DNA of 16,596 nt, from assembly GCA_040381035.1 (NCBI GenBank), contig JBEIHY010000071.1, positions 1 through 16,596 of the forward strand, in the 5' to 3' direction. The position numbers and the translations under genes were made by a program. Positions 1 through 7,057 of the stretch are shown in pieces. Origin of the DNA: REEB506 sp040381035. GTDB lineage: Bacteria > Pseudomonadota > Alphaproteobacteria > Caulobacterales > Aquidulcibacteraceae. Within the stretch, counting starts at the first letter, position 1. The number at the start of each line of letters is the position of its first letter. The notes beneath the pieces are model-generated. The model was not told the origin of the DNA. It saw only the letters and a program-made list of their open reading frames with translations, and did no database searches.

Positions 1-218
1 AAACGTGTCGCCTGGACCTTCACGCTCACTGCCGCTGCATGCAACCTGATCCGGTTGCCAAAGCTGCTCGCTGCAGCGTGATCAAGCCCAGAATCCGCGC
101 AAAATCGCCCCAAAGCGGCAAACTTCCTCCGAAAATGCCGGCAAATCGCGATCAAATCGATACATGCGCAGGCCTCGGGGAAAATTCCACCTTGCACCTG
201 GACTATTTCGGCGGCCTG
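1..218. other. Non-coding flank downstream of rplQ, no gene supported
   Basis: This stretch follows the rplQ stop on the minus strand. I see no frame with a credible start and ribosome-binding site. One minus-strand frame stays open towards the window edge but has no ATG, and its composition is unconvincing. A GGAGGA motif occurs around 124-135 on the minus strand but leads only to a short TTG frame that soon stops. I see no intrinsic terminator with a U run. The next gene of the chromosome, and the end of the alpha-operon transcript, probably lie beyond position 1. Confidence 0.5.
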
Positions 219-626
219 TTAGGCCTCGACGGTTTGCACCGGGCCGCTGTCTTTGCCCTTGGCGCTCTCGTCGCGGTCGACGAGTTCAATGACCGCCACC
301 GGGGCATTGTCGCCATAGCGGAAGCCGGCCTTGAGAATACGAGTATAGCCGCCGGCGCGGGTTTTGTAGCGCGGGGCGAGCGTGTCGAAGAGCTTCTTGG
401 CTTGGGTTTCGTCGCGCAAGCGCGAGATCACCACGCGGCGGGCTGCGAGGTCGCCTTTTTTGCCAAGCGTGATGAGCCGCTCCACCACCGGGCGCAGGGC
501 CTTGGCCTTGGGCAGCGTCGTCACGATCTGCTCGTGCTTGATCAGGCTCGCCGCCATATTGGCAAGCATCGCATTGCGATGGCTGGAGGTGCGGTTGAGC
601 TTGGAGTGACCGTGACCGTGACGCAT
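219..626 (-). CDS. rplQ: 50S ribosomal protein L17
   Basis: L17 is a large-subunit protein near the exit-tunnel side of the ribosome. The 135-residue product starts with the family signature MRHGHGHSKLNRTSSHR and continues with the conserved core (ANMAASLIKHEQI, TTLPKAKALRPVVERLI). It is slightly longer than the 127 residues of E. coli because of an acidic, low-complexity C-terminus (about residues 117-135). The ATG is preceded by an AGGAAAG ribosome-binding site about 5 nt upstream. It is the last gene of the alpha block, 51 nt after rpoA, which is its usual neighbour in bacteria. A small GC hairpin (213-225) spans its stop codon. Confidence 0.98.
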   Translation of the reverse strand: MRHGHGHSKLNRTSSHRNAMLANMAASLIKHEQIVTTLPKAKALRPVVERLITLGKKGDLAARRVVISRLRDETQAKKLFDTLAPRYKTRAGGYTRILKAGFRYGDNAPVAVIELVDRDESAKGKDSGPVQTVEA

Positions 627-658
627 GGGACTTTCCTAAACCTAGGGCTTGGTGAGCG

Positions 659-674
659 GTCGGCAAACGCCGAC
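659..674 (-). promoter_or_regulatory. Perfect small hairpin in the rpoA-rplQ gap
   Basis: Six-base arms GTCGGC and GCCGAC flank a 4-nt loop (GTTT on the minus strand), beginning 3 nt after the rpoA stop codon. There is no U run, so it is not an intrinsic terminator. It could be an RNA-processing or stabilising element between rpoA and rplQ. A chance occurrence in GC-rich DNA cannot be excluded. Confidence 0.35.
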
Positions 675-677
675 GGC

Positions 678-1697
678 TTAGACGGAATCTTCGTATTTCT
701 TGGCAAGGTCTTCGATGTTTTCCGGCGGCCAGTTCTCGACGCTCATGCCGAGATGCAGGCCCATGGACGACAGGACTTCCTTGATTTCGTTGAGCGACTT
801 GCGGCCGAAATTCGGCGTGCGCAGCATCTCGGCTTCCGACTTCTGGATCAGGTCGCCGATATAGACGATGTTGTCGTTCTTCAGGCAATTGGCCGAACGG
901 ACCGAAAGCTCCAGTTCGTCGACCTTCTTGAGCAAGGCCGGATTGAACGGCAGGTCCGGCTTGTCGCTGAGTTCCTTTTTCGCCTTCGGCTCTTCGAAGG
1001 TGATGAACACCTGCAGCTGGTCCTGCAGGATGCGGGCGGCATAGGCGACCGCATCTTCCGGGCGCAGCGCGCCATTGGTTTCAACTTCCAGGATCAGCTT
1101 GTCGTAATCGAGCACCTGGCCGGAGCGCGTGTTCTCGACGCGATAAGCGACGCGGCGCACCGGCGAATAGATCGAATCAATCGCGATCAGTCCGATTGGG
1201 GCGTCATCCGGGCGGTTACGTTCGGCCGGCTCATAGCCTTTGCCGATATTGACCGTCAGCTCCATACGGATCGAGCCGCCATCATCAAGGTGGCAGATGA
1301 CGTGTTCCGGATTGAGGATTTCGATGTCGCCCGTGACTTGGATATCCTTGGCCTTCACCGCGCCAGGCCCCGTGCCCTTCAGCATCAGGCGCTTGGGGCC
1401 TTCACCGCGCATCCGGATGGCGACCTGTTTCAGATTGAGGACGATATCGACCACATCCTCACGAACGCCGGCAACAGACGAGAACTCGTGCAGCACGCCG
1501 TCGATCTGGACCGAGGTGATCGCTGCGCCCTGCAGCGACGACAACAGGACCCGACGCAGCGCATTGCCGAGCGTCATGCCGAAGCCGCGCTCCAGGGGTT
1601 CTGCGATCAAAGTGGCGCGGCGCTTGCCGTCATAGCCGTGCTCGATCACCGGTTTGGTGGGGCGCTTCAGATCCAGCCAGTTCTTTTCAATCGACAT
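678..1697 (-). CDS. rpoA: DNA-directed RNA polymerase subunit alpha
   Basis: Alpha dimerises to nucleate RNA polymerase assembly and contacts promoter UP elements and activators. The product is 339 residues (E. coli 329). The N-terminal dimerisation domain is recognisable from ERGFGMTLGNALRRVLLSS (about residues 36-54) and a typical VRRVAYRVENTR segment. The C-terminal domain carries the DNA-binding determinant RSANCLK (residues 267-273, matching E. coli 265-271) and the NFGRKSLNEIKEVL helix. Both domains and the linker are intact. The gene lies between rpsK (97 nt upstream) and rplQ (51 nt downstream). rpsD, which in enterics sits between rpsK and rpoA, is absent, as is usual in alphaproteobacteria. 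The ribosome-binding site is weak. Confidence 0.99.
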   Translation of the reverse strand: MSIEKNWLDLKRPTKPVIEHGYDGKRRATLIAEPLERGFGMTLGNALRRVLLSSLQGAAITSVQIDGVLHEFSSVAGVREDVVDIVLNLKQVAIRMRGEGPKRLMLKGTGPGAVKAKDIQVTGDIEILNPEHVICHLDDGGSIRMELTVNIGKGYEPAERNRPDDAPIGLIAIDSIYSPVRRVAYRVENTRSGQVLDYDKLILEVETNGALRPEDAVAYAARILQDQLQVFITFEEPKAKKELSDKPDLPFNPALLKKVDELELSVRSANCLKNDNIVYIGDLIQKSEAEMLRTPNFGRKSLNEIKEVLSSMGLHLGMSVENWPPENIEDLAKKYEDSV

Positions 1698-1749
1698 CGG
1701 GTGCTCGCTTCATGCCCAAGCCAGCGCCGCCAAATGAGCGCCAAACAGA

Positions 1750-1786
1750 GGGCGGTGACAACCAACCGCCCGACGACGCCGGGCGG
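1750..1786 (-). promoter_or_regulatory. Two mutually exclusive hairpins between rpsK and rpoA
   Basis: Read on the minus strand, three segments occur in order: CCGCCCG (1786-1780 region), CGGGCGGT (1772-1765) and ACCGCCC (1756-1750). The first and second pair over 7 bp with a 7-nt loop. The second and third pair over 7 bp with an 8-nt loop. Because both use the middle segment, only one can form at a time. The rpsK stop codon lies only 8 nt before the first arm. There is no U run, so a classic attenuator is not supported. A translation- or protein-dependent switch, or a processing site before rpoA, is an inference. Confidence 0.4.
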
Positions 1787-1794
1787 ATATCAGA

Positions 1795-2187
1795 CTAGAC
1801 GCGGCGACGCTTGGGCGGGCGGCAGCCATTGTGAGGAATGGCGGTCACGTCGCGGATCGAGGTGATGGTGAAGCCCACAGCCTGGAGCGCGCGCAGCGCC
1901 GATTCGCGCCCCGACCCCGGCCCGGACACGTTCACTTCAACCGTACGCATGCCATGCTCCATGGCCTTGCGGCCCGCGTCTTCGGCCGCGACCTGGGCGG
2001 CGTAGGGCGTCGACTTGCGCGAGCCCTTAAAGCCCATCATGCCGGCCGACGACCAGGAGATCGTGTTTCCCTGCGCGTCGGTGATGGTGATCATCGTATT
2101 GTTGAAGCTGGCGTTCACATGCGCGACGCCGGAGGAAATGTTCTTCCGCTCGCGCTTTTTCACGCGCTGTGCTTGTTCTTTGGCCAT
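1795..2187 (-). CDS. rpsK: 30S ribosomal protein S11
   Basis: S11 forms part of the small-subunit platform and lines the mRNA exit/E-site region. The product is 130 residues, the usual length, with diagnostic segments ISSGVAHVNASFNNTMITI (about 17-35), the GPGSGRESALRAL loop (about 89-101) and the C-terminal IPHNGCRPPKRRRV. The ATG lies 12 nt after the rpsM stop. The ribosome-binding site is poor, so coupling to rpsM translation is likely. It is the second gene of the alpha block. Confidence 0.98.
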   Translation of the reverse strand: MAKEQAQRVKKRERKNISSGVAHVNASFNNTMITITDAQGNTISWSSAGMMGFKGSRKSTPYAAQVAAEDAGRKAMEHGMRTVEVNVSGPGSGRESALRALQAVGFTITSIRDVTAIPHNGCRPPKRRRV

Positions 2188-2199
2188 GAGAGGGGCGCC

Positions 2200-2580
2200 T
2201 TACTTGCGGGTGGCTTGCTTTTTGCCGGCAATCGGCTTGGACGGCCCCTTGCGGGTACGGGCATTGGTGTGGGTGCGCTGGCCGCGCACCGGCAGGCCGC
2301 GGCGGTGACGCAGGCCCCGATAGCAGCCCAGATCCATCAAGCGCTTGATGTTCTGCGCCACATTGCGGCGCAGATCACCTTCCACCTGATAATCGCGGTC
2401 AATCGTTTCGCGGATCTGCAACACTTCGGCGTCGGTCAGCTGATTGACGCGCCGCTCCGCCGGGATGCCCACCTTTGTGCAGATTTCCTGCGCATAGTGC
2501 TGGCCGATGCCATGGATATATTGCAGCGCGATCACGACGCGCTTTTGGGTAGGAATATTGACACCGGCGATACGAGCCAC
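2200..2580 (-). CDS. rpsM: 30S ribosomal protein S13, GTG start
   Basis: S13 sits in the small-subunit head and contacts both tRNA and the large subunit through the B1 bridges. The product is 126 residues. The family starts with ARIAGVNIP, and the only codon in register is a GTG at 2580-2578, with a GGAG ribosome-binding site 7 nt upstream. Extending to the upstream ATG would add 44 residues unlike any S13, so the GTG start is chosen. The helix-hairpin-helix-like segment (ALQYIHGIG), the GCYRGLRHRRGLPVRGQRT loop and the basic tail are intact. It is the first gene of the alpha block and follows a strong candidate promoter in the adk-rpsM gap. Confidence 0.97.
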   Translation of the reverse strand: MARIAGVNIPTQKRVVIALQYIHGIGQHYAQEICTKVGIPAERRVNQLTDAEVLQIRETIDRDYQVEGDLRRNVAQNIKRLMDLGCYRGLRHRRGLPVRGQRTHTNARTRKGPSKPIAGKKQATRK

Positions 2581-2668
2581 GGGGCTACTCCGAAACGAAG
2601 AGCCGAAAGGGCGATCCCCCAAAGATGGAGGGCCGCACAACCGGCAAGGCAGTTCACGAAAGAGGCGC

Positions 2669-2696
2669 GTTATAGGCGCTTTAACGCGGAGGTCAA
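2669..2696 (-). promoter_or_regulatory. Sigma-70-type promoter for the rpsM-rpsK-rpoA-rplQ block
   Basis: On the minus strand, TTGACC (2696-2691) is separated by 16 nt from TATAAC (2674-2669). Each hexamer matches five of six consensus positions. The likely start of transcription is about 2660-2664, giving a leader of roughly 80 nt before the rpsM GTG. It lies in the largest gap of the downstream half of the cluster (2581-2735), immediately after adk. It would allow the alpha block, including rpoA, to be transcribed independently of the S10-spc transcript. The assignment rests on sequence match and position only. Confidence 0.8.
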
Positions 2697-2735
2697 CCGC
2701 TCTTGCACGCAAGTGCGGCGAAATTCGCGGATTGG

Positions 2736-3323
2736 TTATTGCCGACCGGCGCCTTGACCTTTAACGGCGATGGCGCCGGCAATGGCTGCGCCAACCGTCT
2801 CGATGGACGCCATACCGTCCAGGCCGAGCATTTTGCTCTGGCCCCTATAGAATGGCACCAGCGGGGCGGTCTGGTCGTTATAGGCTTTCAGGCGGACCTT
2901 GAAGGCGTCAGGGTTATCGTCAGCGCGGCCCTGCTCGGCAAACCGTTTCTCGATCCGGCTGATCAAAGCGGCGTCATCGACTTCCAGGCGCAGCACCAAA
3001 TCAATCTGTTGGCCGCGGCGGGCAAGCAATGCGTCCAGCGCCTCAGCCTGCGCCACCGTGCGCGGAAAGCCGTCAAAGATGAAGCCAGGCGCGCCAGCAT
3101 GTTTCGTCAAGGCTTCATCGATCAGGCCGATCACGATCTCGTCGGAGACGAGGCCGCCCTTGTCCATGATCTCAGCGACCCTGAGGCCCATCGGCGTTCC
3201 CGCGGCCCGGGCCGCGCGCAGCATGTCGCCCGTGGAGAGCTGCACATAGCCGCGCTCCTCGACCAAACGCTTTGACTGAGTGCCCTTGCCCGCCGCCGGC
3301 GGTCCGAACAGGATCAGGTTCAT
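2736..3323 (-). CDS. adk: Adenylate kinase, short (LID-less) form
   Basis: Adenylate kinase is a cytoplasmic enzyme that interconverts ATP + AMP and two ADP. The product is 195 residues. It has the P-loop GPPAAGKGT (7-15), the AMP-binding segment LSTGDMLRA (29-37), FDGFPRT (83-89), and arginines at about 123, 133 and 144 in the expected catalytic positions. The LID insertion is shortened to a loop (KRFAEQGRADDNP, about 126-138). It contains no cysteines, so no zinc site, as in other alphaproteobacterial short forms, against 214 residues in E. coli. The P-loop has Ala where many homologues have Gly. The start overlaps the secY stop by 4 nt (ATGA), so translation is probably coupled to secY. 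Confidence 0.98.
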   Translation of the reverse strand: MNLILFGPPAAGKGTQSKRLVEERGYVQLSTGDMLRAARAAGTPMGLRVAEIMDKGGLVSDEIVIGLIDEALTKHAGAPGFIFDGFPRTVAQAEALDALLARRGQQIDLVLRLEVDDAALISRIEKRFAEQGRADDNPDAFKVRLKAYNDQTAPLVPFYRGQSKMLGLDGMASIETVGAAIAGAIAVKGQGAGRQ

Positions 3324-4663
3324 CGCCCCTTGGTTCCCCGTAGCTTCGACTTCTTAATCAGGCTCTCATACTGATGGGCGAACATGTGCGACTGCACCTG
3401 CGTTACGGTGTCCATCGTCACCGTCACCACAATCAGCAAAGATGTGCCGCCGAGATAGAACGGCACCTTGTAATACGCGATCAGCGCCTCGGGGATAAGG
3501 CAGACGATGGTAATATAAGCAGCGCCGATGACGGTCAGGCGGGTGAGGACATAATTCAGATAATCCTCGGTTTTCTTGCCCGGCCGGATTCCCGGAAGGA
3601 AGCCGCCATATTTGCGCAGATTGTCGGCCGTCTCTTGGGGATTAAAAACAATGGCGGTGTAGAAGAAACAGAAGAAGATGATCAGCAGCGCGTAGAAGAA
3701 CATGTGCAGCGGCTGGCCATAGGCCATGTTCTGCAAGAACCATTGCACGCCGGGATGCATGTCGCCCTGTTGGGTTCCCAGGAAGCCAACGGCCGTGGCG
3801 GGCAGCAGCAGCAGCGAGGAGGCGAAGATCGGCGGGATGACGCCGGCTGTGTTGATCTTCAGCGGCAGGAACGAACTTTCGCCCATGAACATCCGATTGC
3901 CCACCTGGCGCTTGGGATACTGCACCACCAGCCGGCGCTGCGAGCGTTCAAAGAACACAATGCCGACAGTGGTGGCGGCCAGCAGCAACAGGATGGCCAG
4001 CACTTCAAAAAAGTTCAGCTCACCCACCGTACCGAGCCGCAGCATCTGATAGAGCGCCGTTGGCAACGTTGCGATGATGCCGACAAAGATGATCAGCGAA
4101 ATACCGTTGCCAACGCCGCGGGCGGTGATCTGCTCGCCGATCCACATCAGCAGCAGGGTGCCGCCGGTCAGCGTGATCACTGTGGAGGCGATAAAGAACA
4201 CCCCGGGATTGACCACCGTGTTGCCGGCGCCCTGCAGGCTGATGGCAATGCCGTAGGATTGCAGCACGGCCAGCGCCACGGTCAGGTAGCGGGTATATTG
4301 GTTGAGCTGCTTGCGCCCGGCTTCGCCTTCCTTCTTCAGCTTTTCCAGCGACGGGCTCGTTGAAGCGAGGAGCTGGATGATGATCGAGGCCGAAATGTAG
4401 GGCATCACGTTCAAGGCAAAGATCGCCATCCGCTCCACGGCGCCGCCGGAGAACATGTTGAACATTCCCAAAATGCCGCCGGCCTGGCCTTGAAAGGCTT
4501 GGCGGAAGGCTTCCGGGTCGATGCCAGGAATCGGAATGAATGTGCCCAACCGGTAGGCGACAAGCGCGCCCAAGGTGAACCAAATCCGTTGTTGAAGCTC
4601 TTTGGCCTTCAAGAAGGCGTTGAGGTTCAGATTGCTTGCAAGCTGTTCGGCGGCGGAAGCCAT
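3320..4663 (-). CDS. secY: Preprotein translocase channel subunit SecY
   Basis: SecY is the ten-helix inner-membrane channel of the Sec translocon. It works with SecE/SecG, with SecA for secretion and with ribosome/SRP for membrane insertion. The product is 447 residues. It begins with a short amphipathic N-terminus, and TM1 is at about residues 27-46 (LGALVAYRLGTFIPIPGI). The cytoplasmic motif YGGFLPGIRPGKKTEDYLN and the C-terminal cytoplasmic loop with QSHMFAHQYESLIKK are typical. The ATG at 4663 is chosen because MASAAEQLASNLNL matches alphaproteobacterial SecY N-termini and a GAGGGAG site precedes it. The upstream in-frame extension of 24 residues is unlike the family. A gap of 114 nt separates it from rplO, unusually long for this cluster, and I find no clear promoter in it. 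Confidence 0.98.
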   Translation of the reverse strand: MASAAEQLASNLNLNAFLKAKELQQRIWFTLGALVAYRLGTFIPIPGIDPEAFRQAFQGQAGGILGMFNMFSGGAVERMAIFALNVMPYISASIIIQLLASTSPSLEKLKKEGEAGRKQLNQYTRYLTVALAVLQSYGIAISLQGAGNTVVNPGVFFIASTVITLTGGTLLLMWIGEQITARGVGNGISLIIFVGIIATLPTALYQMLRLGTVGELNFFEVLAILLLLAATTVGIVFFERSQRRLVVQYPKRQVGNRMFMGESSFLPLKINTAGVIPPIFASSLLLLPATAVGFLGTQQGDMHPGVQWFLQNMAYGQPLHMFFYALLIIFFCFFYTAIVFNPQETADNLRKYGGFLPGIRPGKKTEDYLNYVLTRLTVIGAAYITIVCLIPEALIAYYKVPFYLGGTSLLIVVTVTMDTVTQVQSHMFAHQYESLIKKSKLRGTKGR

Positions 4664-4777
4664 GCGCGGGTGCGCTCCCTCAGGGTTCAGCGCCCTACCC
4701 GCCGGCGCGGACGGCGACAGCGGAGGGACGCACACTTATGGCGCGCGCCGGGTTCGCCTGCGCACGCCGCCAAGATG

Positions 4778-5263
4778 TTAGGCCGCAGCGTCCGCTTTGG
4801 CCGGTGTCAGCACCGTCACCGATCCGCCGGCTTTTTCAACCGCAGCGACCGCAGCAGCCGAGGCGCCGGTGACGACCAACTTCACTTTGGTGGTCAGCGC
4901 GCCTTGCGCAAGGAGGCGCACGCCATGCTTTTTGCGCCGCACCAATCCAGCCGCCACCAAAGTGTCTTCGGTGATCTCATTGGCTGGATTCAAGGTCTTG
5001 GCGTCAATCGCCTTTTGCAGACGGCCGAGATTGACCCAGGCATGCTGCTTTTGGTTCAGCTTGTTGAAGCCGCGCTTCGGGATGCGCATATGAAGCGGCA
5101 TCTGTCCGCCTTCAAAGCCATTGATCGATACGCCGCGGCGAGATTTTTGCCCCTTCACGCCGCGCCCCGCAGTCTTGCCCTTGCCCGAGCCGACGCCGCG
5201 CGCCACGCGCATGCGCTTTTTGGTGGCGCCGGGATTGTCGGCGAGTTCATTGAGGCGCGACAT
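4778..5263 (-). CDS. rplO: 50S ribosomal protein L15
   Basis: L15 is a late-assembly large-subunit protein whose extended N-terminus penetrates 23S rRNA. The product is 161 residues (E. coli 144). The N-terminal glycine/basic region (RVARGVGSGKGKTAGRGVKG, about residues 18-37) and GGQMPLHMRIPKRGF (about 53-67) are diagnostic. The globular domain ends in an Ala-rich tail. The ATG at 5263 matches the family start MSRLNELADNPGA and follows a CGGAG site. An upstream start 7 codons earlier is rejected for lack of a site. It lies 36 nt after rpmD. Confidence 0.97.
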   Translation of the reverse strand: MSRLNELADNPGATKKRMRVARGVGSGKGKTAGRGVKGQKSRRGVSINGFEGGQMPLHMRIPKRGFNKLNQKQHAWVNLGRLQKAIDAKTLNPANEITEDTLVAAGLVRRKKHGVRLLAQGALTTKVKLVVTGASAAAVAAVEKAGGSVTVLTPAKADAAA

Positions 5264-5299
5264 GATCGTTGTGCTCCGAAACAAATGACCGGCGGCGGT

Positions 5300-5494
5300 T
5301 TACGCGCCCGGTTCGATGACTTCCAACAAATGGGCAACCTTGCGCACCATGCCGCGCACGGAGGGGGTGTCCTCCAGGTCGACAATGTGGCCGATGCGGC
5401 GCAGACCGAGCCCCTTCAAGGTCTCGGCCTGGCTAGCTTCGCGGCGGATCGGGCTGCCGATCTGCTTCAGCCGGATGGTCTTCTTGGCGGCCAT
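5300..5494 (-). CDS. rpmD: 50S ribosomal protein L30
   Basis: L30 is a small large-subunit protein. The product is 64 residues, typical for the bacterial short form, with the IRLKQIGSPIRR strand and the KGLGLRRIGHIVDLEDTPSVRGMV segment (split here as about residues 27-50). It begins 5 nt after the rpsE stop, so it is probably translated by coupling. The rpsE-rpmD-rplO order is the canonical spc order. Confidence 0.97.
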   Translation of the reverse strand: MAAKKTIRLKQIGSPIRREASQAETLKGLGLRRIGHIVDLEDTPSVRGMVRKVAHLLEVIEPGA

Positions 5495-5499
5495 GGCGA

Positions 5500-6141
5500 T
5501 TATCCTTCCGAGGCGACCGCATCGGCGGCGCTGGCGCCGTCTTTGCGGCGGCCGACAATCTCGGCGACCTTGATCGAGCGGCGATTGGCGACGTGGCGGG
5601 GGCTGACCTGCTTCTTTAGCGCATCCATGGTGGCGCGCACCATGTTGTAGGGATTGGAGCTGCCCTGGCTCTTGGCGACGACGTCAAGGATGCCGAGCAC
5701 TTCCAGCACCGCGCGCATCGGGCCGCCGGCGATCAGGCCGGTGCCGGGAGGGGCGGCGCGCAGCATGATGCGGCCCGCGCCCCAGCGCCCGTGGCCGTCA
5801 TGGTGCAGCGTGCGGCCTTCGCGCATCGGCACGCGGATCATCGACTTCTTGGCTTCTTCCGTGGCTTTGCGGATCGCTTCGGGCACTTCGCGCGCCTTGC
5901 CATGGCCAAAGCCAACGCGACCCTTCTTATCGCCAACCACGACCAGGGCGGCGAAGGCGAAGTTTTTACCGCCTTTGACGACTTTGGCGACGCGATTGAT
6001 AGCGACCAGCTTGTCGACAAACTCGCTCTCCGCAGCGTCGCCGCCGCCGCGGCGGTCGTCACGCCGATCGCGGTCCCGATCGCCGCGTCCGCGCCGGCCG
6101 CGGCGCTGCTCTTCGCCTGTGTTTTCTTCAGTGATCGCCAT
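5500..6141 (-). CDS. rpsE: 30S ribosomal protein S5 with Arg/Asp-rich N-terminal tail
   Basis: S5 sits on the solvent side of the 30S subunit, contacts S4 and S8, and influences decoding accuracy and mRNA entry. The product is 213 residues against 167 in E. coli. The S5 double-stranded-RNA-binding fold begins at about residue 38 (SEFVDKLVAINRVAKVVKGG), followed by GFGHGKAREVPEAIRKA and the C-terminal domain with GTGLIAGGPMRAVLE and SSNPYNMVRAT. About 36 extra N-terminal residues are almost entirely Arg, Asp, Gly and Glu, and there is a short C-terminal extension. The ATG at 6141 gives the family-like MAITEENTGE. The longer in-frame extension back to 6366 is the antisense/offset shadow of rplR. 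Confidence 0.97.
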   Translation of the reverse strand: MAITEENTGEEQRRGRRGRGDRDRDRRDDRRGGGDAAESEFVDKLVAINRVAKVVKGGKNFAFAALVVVGDKKGRVGFGHGKAREVPEAIRKATEEAKKSMIRVPMREGRTLHHDGHGRWGAGRIMLRAAPPGTGLIAGGPMRAVLEVLGILDVVAKSQGSSNPYNMVRATMDALKKQVSPRHVANRRSIKVAEIVGRRKDGASAADAVASEG

Positions 6142-6151
6142 GGCTTGGTCC

Positions 6152-6517
6152 TTAGAAGTCGAGACCGCCCTCACGGGCGGCGTCGGCCAGCGCTTTGACG
6201 CGGCCATGATAGATAAAGGCGCCGCGGTCGAACACGACCTGCTTGACGCCAGCTTTGAGGGCGCGCTCAGCAACCATTTTTCCGACCAGGGCGGCGGCGG
6301 CAACATCGGAGCCGGTTTTGCCGCCGGCTTCCTTGAAGGCCTTTTCCTGGCTCGACGCGGCCGCAAGCGTCACTTGCTTTACATCGTCGATCAGTTGGAC
6401 AGAAATATGTTTGCCGGAGCGGAACACGCTTAAGCGCGGGCGCGCCCTGCCAGTGGTGCGGATCTTGTGGCGCAGGCGCTTGGCGCGGCGGGCGGTTTTT
6501 TGAAGCGACGTTTTCAT
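6152..6517 (-). CDS. rplR: 50S ribosomal protein L18
   Basis: L18 binds 5S rRNA with L5 and helps anchor the 5S particle in the central protuberance. The product is 121 residues (E. coli 117). It has a basic N-terminus (KTARRAKRLRHKIR) then RPRLSVFRSGKHISVQLIDD and the C-terminal FDRGAFIYHGRVKALADAARE, all diagnostic. It starts 5 nt after rplF and ends 10 nt before rpsE. Confidence 0.98.
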   Translation of the reverse strand: MKTSLQKTARRAKRLRHKIRTTGRARPRLSVFRSGKHISVQLIDDVKQVTLAAASSQEKAFKEAGGKTGSDVAAAALVGKMVAERALKAGVKQVVFDRGAFIYHGRVKALADAAREGGLDF

Positions 6518-6522
6518 GGCCG

Positions 6523-7056
6523 TTACTTCTTCTTGCCTTCTTTGCGGCGGACATATTCGCCCGCGCGCTTAACGCCTTTGCCTTTGTAGGGCTCAGGCGG
6601 ACGATAACCGCGGATTTCGCTGGCGACCTGACCGATCACCTGCTTGTCGGCGCCGATGATCTTGATTTCGGTCGGTTTAGCGGACTCGATCTTAACCCCG
6701 TCGGGTGGGGTGTAATAGACGTCATGGCTGAAGCCGAGCTGAAGTTTCAGCTTGGTTCCTTCCATCGCCGCCCGATAGCCGACGCCGACGAGTTCCATGT
6801 TCTGTTCAAAGCCCTGGCTGACGCCCTTCATATTGTTGGCCAGGATCGCGCGCGTCATGCCCCACAGCGCCTTGGCGCGGGGATTGTCATGGCGGGGAGT
6901 GATCACGAGCTCTCCGCCCTGTTCGGCAACCACGATATCCTCGTGTGCACGAAAGGTCAGTTCGCCCTTGGGGCCTTTGAAGGCGACGTCTTGGCCCTTA
7001 ATCGAGACCGTGACGCCGGCGGCCTTGGGGATGGGTTTCTTGCCGATGCGCGACAT
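6523..7056 (-). CDS. rplF: 50S ribosomal protein L6
   Basis: L6 is a two-domain protein near the sarcin-ricin loop and GTPase-factor site. The product is 177 residues, equal to E. coli. It starts MSRIGKKPI and ends with the conserved RGYRPPEPYKGKGVKRAGEY segment and a lysine-rich tail, with both repeated domains intact. Only 1 nt separates it from the rpsH stop, implying translational coupling. Confidence 0.98.
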   Translation of the reverse strand: MSRIGKKPIPKAAGVTVSIKGQDVAFKGPKGELTFRAHEDIVVAEQGGELVITPRHDNPRAKALWGMTRAILANNMKGVSQGFEQNMELVGVGYRAAMEGTKLKLQLGFSHDVYYTPPDGVKIESAKPTEIKIIGADKQVIGQVASEIRGYRPPEPYKGKGVKRAGEYVRRKEGKKK

Positions 7057-7057
7057 C

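Noticed and set aside
39..1865. 608-codon plus-strand open frame opposite rplQ and rpoA
   Set aside because: It lies antisense to two clearly functional, conserved genes. Its length results from GC-rich codon bias, and its product has no recognisable domains.
3374..4363. 329-codon plus-strand open frame opposite secY, rich in His, Gln and Asp
   Set aside because: His/Gln/Asp-rich composition is what antisense reading of a hydrophobic membrane-protein gene produces.
4664..4777. Promoter in the 114-nt rplO-secY gap
   Set aside because: No pair of -35 and -10 elements with acceptable spacing was found. The only candidate hexamers are about 27 nt apart.
4490..5650. 386-codon plus-strand open frame opposite secY start, rplO, rpmD and rpsE
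   Set aside because: Spans four intact minus-strand genes and has no recognisable product.
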